Below are positions 22,082-35,630 of a stretch of 64,000 bases of DNA, one piece after another. Each line of letters begins with the position of its first letter. The stretch's first letter is position 1. The DNA comes from Tubiluchus corallicola. Lineage: Eukaryota; Priapulida; Priapulimorpha; Priapulimorphida; Tubiluchidae. The translations under genes were made by a program, and so were the position numbers. Below the pieces are notes generated by a model. It made no database searches. It worked only from the letters and a program-made list of their open reading frames with translations, and was not told where the DNA came from. Location: positions 372,001 through 436,000 of the forward strand of contig JAQGDQ010000068.1 of the NCBI GenBank assembly GCA_030141605.1, written 5' to 3'.

Positions 22082-22480
22082 CTGCTACTACTACTACTAC
22101 TACTACAACTACAACATCAACAACAGCAGCAGGAGCAGCAACAACAACAACAATAACAACAGCGGTGGTGGCAGGGTGGCGACGGCAGCGATGACGACGA
22201 CAACAACAGTACTTTGACTAGCATTGATACCTAACAATGACGATGACTACGACAGCGACGGTAACGGTGGCAGCAGCAGGATAAGCAGCAACATCAACAA
22301 CAATAGTCACAGCAGCAGCAACAACAACAAAAAACAACAATCGCGGCGATGACATTGACGACGACAATAACAACAACTACTAAAACAACAACAAAAATGC
22401 TGGCAACAACAACAACTGCTACTACTACTACTACAGCGAGAGTGACAACGGTGGTGATGACTTTGACTAACTGCGACAAC
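21880..22480. repeat. Compound trinucleotide repeat (ACC, ACA, ACT, GCA and GAT types)
   Basis: Imperfect GAT and GCA runs pass into (ACC)n at about 22002-22030, (ACA)n to about 22080, (ACT)n and mixed CAA/CAG. Poly-Thr, poly-His and poly-Asn frames here are repeat translation only. Confidence 0.9.
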
Positions 22481-24680
22481 TGCTACCGCCAGCAGCAACA
22501 TCCTTGCTTTTAACCATCACCGTGATCATTATCACCATAATCATCGTCATCATAATTATGATAGGATTTCCTCCGGCAAGCAAGTGAACATTGAGAAAGC
22601 AAGAGCGCATGCGTGTCAAGCAGCCGTTTCTCACCGAAGACCCTTGCACGCTGGCTTCTTAATGCAGTTTTCAACACACGGATGCACCAGATTTAACATT
22701 ACTCAAATAATCTTCTTACTCTGCTGAACAAACAATTTAGGTTTTGCTATTGCTTTGAATAAACATATTAAGATATATCAAAATTTTGATAAAAATATTT
22801 AAACTTTCTGTGGCATCGTAGAACCGACGGCGCACTTTCCGTGCGTGAAGCTCTCTCGCCAACATATTTCGAATAGGGTAAGTTACTTTTTAGTACCTAA
22901 TTAGCAGTAACTATTCTAGTAGTGTCTAAAAAGCATACTAGTAAACAGAAGTAGCCAAGAATACTAAATAAAGCGTGTCTGGTATTATTTGTTTATAACG
23001 AACATTTGGCGCAGATACTTTTGTGAGTGATATAACTTTAGCGCCTAGGCCGCTACTACGCTCCCAAACTTATTGCCGAAACTGTCATCAAAAAATCATC
23101 CGAAAAATGCTTCTAAACTTCTAGCAACAAACTCGTTCTGCTTGAAGCCATTGTTTCCATGCTTTGTTCTGTGGCTTCACAATGAAAGTTCGATGATGAC
23201 AATTTTCCACTTATTATCGTGTGCAACAGTGCAACTAATGTCATAAATTTTAGCCTTTCCAACGCTTTACAACAATCGAGAAATATTGCCAAACAAAAAG
23301 GAGAGAATGAGCTTGACACGTTTTATATTTTTTGTTTGACGATAAATTTAGAAGTTCCAAAAAAAAACTAAGAAGGTTGACCAAAAAGATTTAAACTGTT
23401 GTGCGAAAACAATAGAAATAGTAAAAACATGATAGATTTGTTTATGCAGCCAGGTCTAGCCTGTCAATGGTCTAATTATCTAATGATCTAATTGGAAGTG
23501 ATCATCTTATTATCAATGATCATTTAATTATCAATGCTGAGACACTAGATGCCTAAATTATTAACAATTAATTCAAGAAATAGCCCTTGCATGTTAATAG
23601 TAGTACCAGTATTTTCATTTGAATTAAGTTAGCTCTGCAACTGTTCTCACAAAGACAAACGGAAGTTAATTATATTATTAGTTTTAATATTAATTTTAAT
23701 AACGTTATTAATGTCACGCGAGCTTTGCACACTGCCAGATTATCGTTGCAGTACAAAAATCATTTAAAATATTTTCGCCTATATGATTAATTGTGCAGAT
23801 CTACACGACGTATTTTGAGCCTTATTTCTTATTTCTCTGGCGAGTTTTACCAGAAATTATTCATTCATCCACTTATTCATTGAAGGGTAGCCCATTCATA
23901 CGGAGGTCATTCGTTCTTAATATTTTCCACTGGCTCGTTTTTCTTCTCTGTCTGTCAGTCTGTTTGTTACCCCTCTCTGGTGCCAAGTGAGATATGTCGC
24001 TATTGTAAAAATGACTTAAATCAATGGCGAGGCAGAAACAGATTTCAGTTAAACTCACCGTCAACATTGCCAACCCACGTGTGATTAAGACTCCAGGTGT
24101 TGTCTACTGGCAAACACAGGCAGTTAGAGTCATTGCGTTATAGTTTTTTGTTAGGCCAGGCAATTTTAATTATTTTTTAATCATATATAGGTCGTTCGTT
24201 AGATCCATCTTGCTCATGTAGTGACTCAATGTCAAGTTTTTTTGTTGTCAACAAGTTGAGGAAATATAAGAGGATTTATTAACACTTTAAATAATAGATG
24301 TGATATGTATGTATACATGATGTGTGAACAAAAAACGAAGTGAAATTTTATTAGTAGCTATTATTAATCCTATAAAGAACGATTTTGTCTCTACACGACA
24401 TTATCAGAAAATCAAGATTAAACAATTAATTCGTGCATGAAAATTCTGTAAAACTTTCATTTGATTAAACTTGTCTATGCTTATTATAATGTAAGTCTTT
24501 TTTTCTGGTTAAACATTTAAACTAAATTAACACAAATTAACTTTTGAAGAAGTGAAATTGTTAAATAATTTGACAGTGAAACATACGTGTTATTGAAATT
24601 TTGTTGTATAAACCAACTTAGTACATGTTTTTGTATTTTGTAATCACATTAGTGTGTTGTAAACTGTATGCATATGCCTG
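22481..24680. other. Intergenic, no gene seen
   Basis: AT-rich sequence without convincing exons. The short frames of 60-70 codons on both strands have no recognisable domain. Confidence 0.5.
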
Positions 24681-24703
24681 TAAACAGAGGTTTAATAAAG
24701 ATT

Positions 24704-24706
<3 letters not shown>

Positions 24707-24793
<87 letters not shown>
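24707..24793. repeat. (AAT)n microsatellite, probable retroelement tail
   Basis: The tract is preceded by taataaagatttat. That is the same style of 3' end as the SINE at 25.64-25.94 kb (aaataaagtttat followed by ATT units), so it may be the tail of a truncated SINE or LINE. Confidence 0.8.
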
Positions 24794-24796
<3 letters not shown>

Positions 24797-25170
24797 ATAC
24801 CTTTCTCCTCACTCATTTACCAAATCATTTATCTGTCGGTTTTTCCTTTGCACATTTCGTTGGTTTACTGCTTATTATAGTAAATGCAGGTAATTTTGCT
24901 CATTTGTGAATGTATTGTCTAATTATATATTTAGTCTAATATTTGTCTAATTATATATCTAATTTTTCTTATATGACCATATGGCTTTTCTAATATGACC
25001 ATTTTTCTTTATATCATATTTGATCTTATTTATTCGTTTCTGGTTTGTTCTTTTCTTTTAAAAAAGCTAAAAATGAATTTGTTTGCTGCTCTTTCGTTTG
25101 TTCGTTTGTTTTTACGCCTTTGTTATTCTGTTTGTTCGTTTTTATTTTTTCGAGCACATTCATCCGTCCA

Positions 25171-25212
25171 ACCATCCATCCATCCATCCATCCATCCATC
25201 CATCCATCCATC
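25171..25212. repeat. (CATC)n microsatellite
   Basis: About ten tandem CATC units. The HPSI-type protein frames across them are artefacts. Confidence 0.93.
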
Positions 25213-25642
25213 TCTCAATGTCACCATTTAGTCAATTTGAAAAAATGTATCAATCATACTGTACGCAACACGCAGAGCAACACGAAGAGTTTTGTTGAAC
25301 TAAAATCCGAGTCTTTCGCCAGAAATGAGATTAAATATTTAGTCAGATTCGCCATTTGTAACACTTTAGCGTTATACTCAGTTATAGCTCAATCAGTCTC
25401 AACCGATAAAACCTTTAATAATAGATTACCAAAGCAGTTTGGGTAATGCTTTATGGTTTACACTGCATTGAGTGGACTGTCTTGTGATGGCAAGCTGTCA
25501 GTTACTGAGATCACATGCCATGCTTTTGTAAGAAATGGTTTCCTGCAGCGCGCTCTGAAAACTTTGTTACAGAATGTGATAAGAAAACAATGTTACGTGT
25601 ATTTTTGTAAAATTCAGCTAGTTCACGTTAAATGTTTTGTAA

Positions 25643-25891
25643 GCAGACGGTATAGTCTAATGGTAATGTCCGCATTCCATGTGGGTGACCGCGAGTTCGA
25701 TACTGTTGCCAGATCTTACTAAAGACTCTAAAAATGGTACCTACTGCTGCCCTGCCTGGCGCGCGGCATTTAGGGCAAATGCGGAATAATAATAGTCTCA
25801 CTTATGTAGTTGTAGAATTGTTATTTAAAGACGGCAAAAAGCTCTTTGAGTTTATGCTAATTGTTCATACAAAAGCCAATTTTAAATAAAG

Positions 25892-25939
<48 letters not shown>

Positions 25940-25940
25940 T
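25643..25940 (+). mobile_element. tRNA-derived SINE with (ATT)n tail
   Basis: The head contains box A (tatagtctaatggt, 25651-25664) and box B (gagttcgatac, 25693-25703) at the spacing of a tRNA promoter. A tRNA-unrelated body follows (ctgctgccctgcctggcgcg near 25745), then aaataaag at about 25885 and an ATT microsatellite tail at 25892-25938. A pol III promoter and a short-repeat tail are the hallmarks of SINEs. Confidence 0.8.
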
Positions 25941-26479
25941 TGCATAAATTAGTAAAGGTGACTTACTAGACACGTTCGATCAAGAAGTACTAGTACAGCG
26001 AAGCGATCGACTACCCAGTTAGTTAGTCTTGATTCAAAAATGTCGATCTTTGATGGGAAAATTTGACTAAGCAACCCAAAGTTGCAGGCAGGCGACTGAA
26101 AGAGGTTGAAAAAAGTTTGGCTACGTAATCTTTTAAACCAAAACAGTTTATGCGACTGCTGTAGCTTATTTAATTTAACTTATTTACTTAGTACTATATA
26201 GGCTAATATGTATATTGTATGTACATTATAATGTGCCTTAGATAGAGGCATGTACATCATTTATAATATACGGATAAAGATGATATATAACAAGCCTGTG
26301 TATTATACTGATACAGAACATGTAATATATAATACATTCAGGAGAGGCGTGGGTTTTTGTGCACTACTCAGGCAAACGATTTGTGACATTTCTGTAACTT
26401 TTTTATCTATCACGTTATAGTACTTGGACAAACAGTTGGACATTATTTTCTCGCACACTGGCCTATACAGATATACAAG

Positions 26480-26890
26480 CTGCAGGTAGACAGGTAGTCA
26501 AGCAAGCTAACGTAAAGGTAAGCACGTAGGTAGGTAAGTAGGTTTGTTCGTTGATTGACTGGTAAGTCTAGGTGTTGGTAGGTAGGTAAGTAGGTAGGTT
26601 GGTACTAGAGAGGTAGATTAGTTGGTTTGTAGGTGTTGGTAAGCAGGTAGCAACGGCTGTAAAGCTGTTGTTAATAAGATATGTAGGAAGGTATTGAGCA
26701 GGTAGTAGACAAATAGCCAGCTAAGAAGGTAAATAAATTTGCGGATAGGTTGTTTTAAGTATAGATAGGCAGAAATAGGCAAGAAAACAGGCCGTGGTGA
26801 GGTAAAATGGTAAGGTTAGAAAGTACACAATTACGTTGGCAGGTAGGCAATTAGCAGGTAGATTGCCAGACAAATTGTGGGGCAAGCAAG
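26480..26890. repeat. Degenerate GTAG tetranucleotide repeat
   Basis: Roughly 400 bp enriched in ggtagg, gcaggtag and taggtagg, heavily mutated. It looks like an old tetranucleotide microsatellite. Confidence 0.7.
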
Positions 26891-27123
26891 CTGACTAAAG
26901 AAAATGATCATGCACATTAAATTAGATAATTCAGGTGAACAAAACAATGACGTTCAAACTAATCTGTTCGTTCATAAAGTGAGCAAAGTTAATTAATTTT
27001 GGCTTCTCGTAGGATTAAGCAGCTCGCTATCTTATCTTCAATTCACTATTTTGCCGATCCGAGATTGTAAATCCCAGATTAAACACCTCTAAAGATTTTG
27101 CCATGCCGATTTTAGCTTTTCAG

Positions 27124-27243
27124 ATAAGGATTTACTTGCTGACATTTTATACAGTGTTAGAGATGGCATTTGGAAAATAGATAAAACTACAACACAAAAG
27201 CAGGAACTAGAAAAAGCATACCCATCAGAAAATGACTTAGGAG
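27124..27243 (+). CDS. Candidate single exon of unknown gene
   Basis: I do not recognise this product. Between an acceptor-like gcttttcag and a donor AGGAG|GTAATC lies a 120-nt phase 1-1 frame reading DKDLLADILYSVRDGIWKID, then KTTTQKQELEKAYPSENDLG. The composition looks like soluble helical protein rather than intergenic noise. No partner exon was identified, so chance or a decayed mobile element remains possible. Confidence 0.27.
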
Positions 27244-27959
27244 GTAATCTAAACTTTATGATTAACTTCATTTATTTATTCAGTTTTTTATTAGATGCAT
27301 TCAGAATATTGTAGAAAAAGTACGCATAATCAGTTTCTAACAGTGAGCACCACTAGAAAGTTTAATAAAGAGTTTTCATATATGCCTGCACAAAAAACTT
27401 GTGATTATGTATATACTGTGCACAGATTCAAACACATAATTTAGCCTGGTTATAATGCATACACGGCAGTTTTTTATACTTTGGCTATATAAAACGAAAC
27501 CAGCCGTGGATTCAGAAATTTCCATGAAATTGTAATTGTATGTTGCATCTTAATGAAACAATTGGCAGCGTTACAAATATTTTTAACACCTCAATGTTAT
27601 TGTTTGCGCTGTTGTGGTTTCAGGTTTGTTGTTCAGCTCTGCATGATATTTGTCTAAATGTCAATTTAAGAGAAAATTGCAGTTATCTACCCCAGTTAAA
27701 GATTACTGCAATAAAAATAAAGTTTAATTATTTCGCAGAGCTGCTACACCACGAACTCTCTTCGATTAACTATACTCATCATTGTACTGTCTTTTTAACT
27801 TGCACTTGAGAAAGTGAACGGTTTCTTGAGAGATGGCACATTGCCATGAAAGTAAAATAAAAACGACTGTACAAAGTATTTATTCTACAAAACTTACATT
27901 TACTAGATTTTCGTAAACGGGTTACAAAAGCTTTAGTGCAGCCAATCCAGAAGACTTAC

Positions 27960-28695
27960 GTTACCCTGGCGAAGAGGGCAGGACTAATACATAAGCAAAC
28001 TAAACACGTGCTTAGGGCGCCAAGGTATAAGGTGCAAGCTGGCAAAAAATCAATTGAAAACAGAAATTATTTTAGTAGAGTATGTTAAAGACCATAAAAG
28101 TCTTACACAGTTCAAAATGTGAGGAAGAGAACTACAGAAGAATGAGGTACCTTGGCTGGGTTGTTTTTCATATCATTACATAGCATTATAGTAGGATCTT
28201 CACCTTTATCACCGCCTTGTCATGCCAAGTTGGCAACGCTGTAACCACGACATCTGTAACAGCCATTAACTAAGGTCCCAGAGTAGGAAGTTTCATGATC
28301 AGTAGCTCATGGAGAGTGGGGTCATTTTAACTTCCTGTTTAACACAATTCTGGGCCAAAGGTCACATACGATATAGACTTATAACTTTACCAATTCTTAA
28401 AGGTTCTTAAAGATTTCACAGCAGTGACAGCATATTGCACTTACATCCTTGATCCGTTACTGAGCATTGCATCGAGTTTTTGAAGTCAATAAAGAATTTA
28501 AGTAGCATAAACCCTACGTAAAACCATGGCGTTTGTTTTATATATAATGCCGCATAATTGAATCACATAATATGTTTGCTTTGAGTCGCGAAACGTGCAC
28601 CCGGTGACATGGGGCAAAGAAGAGAGTCGGGGCATCAGGTGCCAGGTATGTTTAGGGCACAAACACATCTTAATCCGGCCCGGCAGTGGCGATAA
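27960..28695. repeat. Likely decayed interspersed repeat
   Basis: The GC-richer patches acgtgcttagggcgccaagg (28007-28026) and, on the - strand, ggccggattaag and gtgtttgtgccctaaacata (28640-28690) stand out from the AT-rich background. They resemble recurring invertebrate repeat sequence as I remember it. Boundaries and class are unresolved. Confidence 0.35.
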
Positions 28696-28749
28696 TCTTG
28701 TGATCAACAATCCCCAGATAATGAATGCAATAATGTGATTAAATGCCAT

Positions 28750-29680
28750 TAAAATTTTTGATTTGTTGTTATGCTATTTTGTCTGACCTTTCTGTGACCT
28801 TTCCGTCTCAAAGCGACAAATTATCACGTACCTGAGACCTTAATTTATTACACAGTAAGACTATGTAAAACAGTTTTAAAATGGGCGAAACGGTAGGCGT
28901 GGCCGTGTGGGCCCGATTTTTTAACGATTTAAACTTTGATCTGCTGTTTATGCATAAATCTCTAAGAATTTTCGCAGATGAGTTTGCATCGACAGAGTTC
29001 AACGTCTTCAATAAGAAAATTGGAGCATATCCATTACAATGGCGAAGCGAGCATCAATTTCGGATCCAAGTTTTTGTACAGTAATGTACGCATCCGGGAA
29101 GATAAAATACACGGGTTGGCACAGCAATTACGAGCCTACATAATCATAATGATTTTCTGTGTTAATTTTTATGCATCAAAGTTGCAAGAATGTTTGTGTT
29201 ACCTTATTAAGCTCGTTTATTAAAAATTTGCAAAACATTAACGTTACATGATAATAATCCTCCATTAATGACTAAAACATGCATCAAATGAGTCTCTATG
29301 GTCGTATACAATGTAGCAATTTTGATACACATCGATCTGCGTAATTAAAATAAAACTGTACATTTTACTCTGCCATTTTCTGAGAATACTGACACACACC
29401 TGCAGCGCCGTAATCGCTCACAAGCCTTTAAAGGTAAAACATTATTAAGAAAATTTAATAACATAATTTAACAGAGTTATGTTTGCGCCGACAGCTGCTT
29501 ATATAGACTGATTTTTTTAATTATTGTATAAGATATAGCGTATAACGAAGAGTAACATGAGTTTACAAAAATCAATTTTTATGTACAGATCAGACAGGAT
29601 ATGTAATTTCTCAAGGCCTTTTCTTAGTAGGGCGATTATTTTATTTTTGAAACTGTAATTAATTCATCCTTCTTCTTCTC
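28750..29680. other. Intergenic, no gene seen
   Basis: Only short overlapping frames without domains. Confidence 0.5.
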
Positions 29681-29683
29681 CTC

Positions 29684-29734
29684 ATCGTCATGATCATCAT
29701 CATCATCGCCATCACCATCATCATTACCACCATC

Positions 29735-29790
<56 letters not shown>

Positions 29791-29800
29791 TATAGTCATC
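29684..29800. repeat. CAT/CAC trinucleotide repeat
   Basis: Imperfect CAT with CAC insertions, becoming pure (CAT)n at about 29749-29790. Confidence 0.92.
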
Positions 29801-31787
29801 GTCGCCGTCAGGCAACAGTAAGATCTTGCTAACTACATTTTAGTCCGTCAGACGCAAATTTGCTGTAGTCTGATAATAATGGTTATAATACCACCATATG
29901 ATACCTATTAGCACAAAATGAAATGAAATGACATAAAATAAAATAATATGACATTATTATTGCGTTATAAACAGTATTCAGTGCAGAAGAGCACAAGATA
30001 CTGTTTAATGGTTGAATATAATTATTGTGAGGTACGGCTGCTTTACGTACAATCCAGTCGCGAGTGTGTACGATTTTATTCACTGGTTTTTCTTTCGCAG
30101 AGTCAACATTTGGTTTATAGGTTGCCCTAACAGGTTCTGGATATTCACAGTGGTGTATAGACCCAGCCCTTTTTATGCAAATACTCCAGAAGACAGCACT
30201 CGCCTGTTTTTACCGAAACAATTGCTAGAAGTGCGTGCTGACATTCAAACGCTCGTACTGCACTAACAACGAAAAAATTGAGAAAAATTGTTATTTTTCT
30301 AATTACTTGTCATGCGATGCAGAAAAAATGTAATTTATCTTTGCACTAATAAAACGGGATTAGTTGGAGTTAATTAGACGGTGTATTTGCTTGAGCTCAC
30401 AGTTTTCGTTTCGCACCGTAAACTCTGTAAGGAGTTAAACGTACATTTTATTTAGTGAATTAAAGGTTGACTGTGAAACATCAAATCGAAAAGCTTTCTG
30501 AAGCGTTAAATAAAGTTAATACACAACATATTCCCGACCGATTTGATTTAACCTGGTAACTTAAAGGTTTGCTTTTCATTCTAGTCTTGAAGAACAATGA
30601 ATAGGTTAACTATAAATAAATAATCACTTGTTTCACTTGAATTGAGAAAGATTTAATTTGATGCTCATATTTTTGACTTATTATTTAGTCCTGGGATCCA
30701 TTTTGGAAACATCTATATTATGAAGTACAAATAACTGGTATTTTAGTTATTTTTTTAGTTTCAATCAAGATAAAAATTCCAGAATCTCTGATTAAGAAAT
30801 GAGCCAAAATTGAATGAGTTTCGAGAATTTCAAATTTAATTTAATAAGTGAAACTCCCTTCGGGGCTGCAATTATCGTAACATCGGCGCTTCTGCAAAAG
30901 ACTTTTTTATTCAGAAGGACAAACGTTCAAAAAGCCCAAAGAAAATTAATCGTTAAACTGTTAAAACATTTTTGAAGTAACTTTTGGCAACAAATGATTT
31001 ATATTTTGTTCGTTTTTGTCATAAGGACAAAGGCTTCCCCAAGTAAAACCGAAAACGGTCTCAGTAAGAAAAACGTTCGGTTAATTTTCAAAACTGCCAT
31101 CCCTGTTTAAGAGATACCAAACATTCCGTACAGATTTGCACAACAAACCAATATTATTATTCCCAGCACTCATAAACAAAAAAGTAACGTCTATCGTGTA
31201 GATCTTAAATGTAGAATGTTTAACAAGTTACAATAATTCATTTTAGATCTTGCCCAAAAACCTGAAAAATGCCGACTTCTTTTACACAAACTAGACTAGA
31301 CGAAACTAGACTTACCATGCCAGTAAAGGACAGATTTTTCAAATCTTTCTTAGCAATACATTTATTTCTCGAGTTGCTTTCAGGTTTGTTTTTTTACGCA
31401 TAACATTGAAATGTACGTCTTTTTGCACATGAAACTTGAAAAAGCTGACGTTTGACGTTGATGAAGAGATATAATGTTATCACTTCCAGTCTAAAAAGAA
31501 CCTAACTACGAGCTTTGGGTGTTGATCATGGTATCTATTACGAACTAAAATTGTTCATTGTACCTTTCAGAAGTGCTTCCACAAGGCATAAATACTCAGG
31601 CAAAACGTTCGGTAAGCTAAACAAATTTCTATTTTGCGCTAGGAACTGAGTGGGAGAGATCAATGGATAAAAAACAGCTGAGCAGAAAAGTACTTGTGAA
31701 TTAAAGAACAATGAATAAAAGAAAACAAACGCTTTAAGAGTCAATGGGCATATGGTGATTAAGTTGAAGGATCACTCACTTGTAACA

Positions 31788-31813
31788 GAAAGAGAGAAGG
31801 AGAGAGAGAAAGA

Positions 31814-31895
<82 letters not shown>

Positions 31896-32540
31896 GGGGA
31901 GAGTGTGACAGAGAGAGAGAGAGAGAAATAGATACAGAAAGAAAGAGACAGAGACAGAGAGAAAGAAGGAGAAAGTATGACAAAGAGAGAGAGAGAGATT
32001 TTAAAAACTCGTACAGTTCTTTTGATCTTCATGTTTACTTTTCCTTCTGTCTTAATTCAGTGGGAATGAATGCATACGCAAATAAAAACAATACAGATAC
32101 AGAGACAGAGGCAGATATAAATATAGACACACACACAGGCACTGATACAGATACAGATACACACTTCTTATTCAACAAAGTCCACAACATTAAAATTACA
32201 GTACAAGGAAGTAAATAGTATTTGTATCTGTAAATATATGTAATATGTTTTTATTCATTTAAGCAATTTTTAACAGATCTATCGAGTCCTTTTACGACTA
32301 ATGACAAAGTGCAAGTTTAAGAACTACCTGACAACCTTAAATTCTAGCAAAATCACTAACTACGAGGTCTGGTTTATCATTTGTGACATTTCATCACGTG
32401 CTGTTTAAACGCAGACTGTTTTTTCATCAGACTCATAATTACCTTTATTTTGATGAATCTTGTCTGGTTTTTCTGTAAACATATTGCAGAACTTTACTGT
32501 TCTAAAATGTCTAGGGAATTGTGACATAAATTATTTCATC
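31788..32540. repeat. Dispersed (GA)n-linked repeat, copy B
   Basis: A long GA tract at 31788-31998 is followed by ~540 bp almost identical to 11250-11790. The differences I see are single bases and small gaps, for example gtgacatttcatc here against gtgacgtatttcatc there. The match stops abruptly at ttatttcatcg in both copies. No coding frame survives. The Ser/Leu-rich frames on the - strand are GA-repeat artefacts. Confidence 0.88.
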
Positions 32541-35340
32541 GTGCATTTTGTTTAACATTTTGCTGACAAATTAACGACTGTGAGCCTCGTAACGAAAGCA
32601 CAACTGAATGGCGGCAATTATTTTCTTTCGATTCAGGTGCTTTAAACATAATGATAGTCATACGCGGGCACACAAAGCAATTTAATACAAATGAAATTAA
32701 AAATCAGAAATAAAAAATGTGCTTGTCTTCAAAATTTCAAATTAAAACTGGATTAAACTGTAAAAAGATCAACTTGACGGTAATTTCTAAAAATCACACC
32801 AGCATCGAGAACATCTTTAGTTATATTTACTGCTATTTTATTTTTTGTTTTACATAATTTCTTATTTCACCTAGGTTTCCGTGATTGTTGTTTTTGAAAT
32901 TTTTCTTGTTGCTAGAATCTACACCCAGTTCGTCTTTTTCAACGCAAGCTTATTAGTGCTATTAATTAGGCTACTCATATCCAGCATTTTTAAAGGATGT
33001 GACGTTTGTTCTCATTCAACATTAGCCACTTTTGTATAGAAAGAAGCAGTTCCTCGCCAGCAGACTTCTATCACTTAATGCAGATGACTAAGCTATTTTT
33101 GTTTGTCTATGAAATGTTGAGACTAACAATTACAGAAGGACAGACGGTAATAGGATCACTAGAACGTGCAGTTGGAAGACATTGGAACAGTTTTACAGAT
33201 CGTAGCGACTCATTATAGTCACAATAATACGAAAAGGAAGAGCCATTGAGAATATTTTCGATACACTATCAGTTCAGCTGCTATATAGTTTGATTACACT
33301 GCGTACTTCACAGAAAACTTGCCTGATACTTCTGCCTGGTGCTTCTGTTAAAGTTGCCGAGCTTCCTTTTGCCAGTTTATTTTTTCGTAGCTGTGCGTAA
33401 TGAATGACCTTGGTATTGTGCTTCGCAGCACCCCATGTGTATAATCAAAACCAAATAAACTACATAATTACGCCTACTGAATGTAAATAAGCACGCGTAT
33501 AATATAGTCTCTGTTAAAGGACTTGGCTCTAGTCGGCGATGCTAAACTTATTTACGCATGCATGCCACGCGTAATACCAAACAAATGTGGCTCTCCATGC
33601 AGTCCATAATGTTTTTGCTGTGTTCAGTGTTTGTCATGGTACCGGTCGTACCGATTTTTGTTGTAATCAAAAGAAACAGAGAGCGGAAGGGGCATGGTGG
33701 GCATTCTTAGGTCAAAAGATAAAGACGCAGATACGTTTTAGTCTTTGTCAGGTTTCCGAATTCACAGGACTTTGCAATGATCAATCGTGGTGCAGTCTCC
33801 ATTTCCTAGGACTCGGCCCAATAGCCACAGTCAGTTGCTCAATGCTCAGAGCTTAAGACTGTGACACATTATTTCTACTTTAAGATCCGATAGTGCTTAT
33901 AGAACCATCAGTATTATGGAAGCAACGGCAGTCAGTAAGTTAGTTTAAGGGCAGTCACCGCCTCATGATAGCTAATGCTGAGTTTTCATGCCTAACCAAC
34001 TGACCTAGAGACATTGGTCCTGGGCTTGGGCCGGTGTGCAATTACTTGAGCTTCGTTATATATAAGTTTCAAAAATTTCGCGGCTTTGCTGGAGAAAATG
34101 CGAAGTGTGCTTTTCATTTTACCTTCAAAACGCCTTTCATTCGCTTAGCACAAGTTTTCGTAATAGAAGATTTTTTTGTATGTAAGGTTTCAGCATTAAT
34201 GCATTGCATGTAAAGCCTTCTTAGTGTGTTGAAATAATACATTTTTTATTTAAATTTAATACCTACGCTTTAGAAAGCTCGAAAAGTATCAAAGACACTA
34301 GTATTTCCAATGAAAATCACATAAATGTAGAAGTTTTTCATACATTCAACAAAAATAAAACTTAGACGTCACTATGAAGCTTCTTGTGAACATATTTTAT
34401 GTCCGTTTAAAGTACTCATGCAAATGTTTTTATTAATCTATCTAATATCACTCAATATTTAACATTTACAATAAAAAAGCTTCATTTGAAATTAACGTTT
34501 CAGTTGCTCACTGTAATAGAGCTCTGTCATTTAGCAGACTGGTGATGGCTGCTCGTATGCAGCTGAAACTTTGCTTTTAGAAAAGTTGTTTATATTGTGA
34601 AATATTAAATATTATTGTTATTGTTCTTGGTAGTAAAAGCTTAATAACTTTTTATACTTGTATTGCTTCATTCAGAAATTCATAAGGCGAATCATAATCT
34701 AGTCTCACTTAAAAAACCTTCAGAAAATGTACTACATCATGTATTTATGTGTTGATAACAAGAAATTTGTGTTGAATATGTAAGTTAATTTTAAAGCAAT
34801 GAATCCACCCAGTGCGGACAGCGTATATAATCACGGTTTTCTTACTTCAGTTACTTGAAAATGTGCATCTTTTTCCTATTAATTCGCACTGCAGCAGTTA
34901 GCATTTTACAACTCCATTCTAAATGAAATATCTGAGCTTAATCTGACACTAACGTCTCCTAAGTTGACAAAGCTATAAAATCGCATAACGACGCAGGGAA
35001 AGTTGATTGCCACAATTCCCGCTTATTGAGAAAACCGTTAAACTGATGTAACACAAGTGAACCGATTGAATTGTAAACAACATTTACTGCAAGTCAGGTG
35101 ATTATGTAAGCTCACAACTCAACGGGCTTTAGTGACAAGGACATCGTGACTCGTGAGATACGAACATTAAATTTTATTCTTTATAGCGAAACTCCAGCAA
35201 GTTTGCCTCGATCCTTATGGAATTAATTTTATAATATTGTTTTACAATTAATAATCATAATGATATATATATGATGAAACATCAAATCTTATTATTATAC
35301 CTGCTACTTCTACAGACCTGAAATAATGGTCATAACTGAC
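32541..35340. other. Intergenic, no gene seen
   Basis: AT-rich. The open frames at 33006-33218 and 33587-33856 have no domain, no recognisable motif and no supported splice context. Confidence 0.5.
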
Positions 35341-35344
35341 CATT

Positions 35345-35348
<4 letters not shown>

Positions 35349-35378
<30 letters not shown>
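35349..35378. repeat. (TA)n microsatellite
   Basis: About 15 TA units. Confidence 0.9.
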
Positions 35379-35544
35379 GCACTCTACATCTTTCATAGTA
35401 AACATTACGTGCTTAGTTCCAATTTCAGATTTTAGACAATGAGCTGTGATAAACCCGAATTAGCAAAGCTAACGGTTTATATGTAATTAGTAATAAATCT
35501 AATTAGTTAATTCATTATAGGAGGAAGGCCCTGAAAAATAGCGA

Positions 35545-35630
35545 GTCAATCAAGATTCGAACCCAGAACCGTGGGGCATCATGCTGCACACTCTCGTATT
35601 TTAGCTATCAACCCACATGACAGAACAAGT
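35545..35630 (-). repeat. tRNA-like SINE head
   Basis: Read on the - strand, a box B (gggttcgaatct) is preceded about 50 bases upstream by a box A-like gggttgatagctaaa, with a short paired segment between. It looks like a tRNA-derived repeat head, not an intact tRNA. Confidence 0.45.

Noticed and set aside
21850-22217. Poly-Thr, poly-His and poly-Asn frames
   Set aside because: Pure products of ACC and ACA microsatellites with no complex flanking protein sequence.
33587-33856. An 89-codon frame
   Set aside because: No start context, domain or repeat relationship that I can see.
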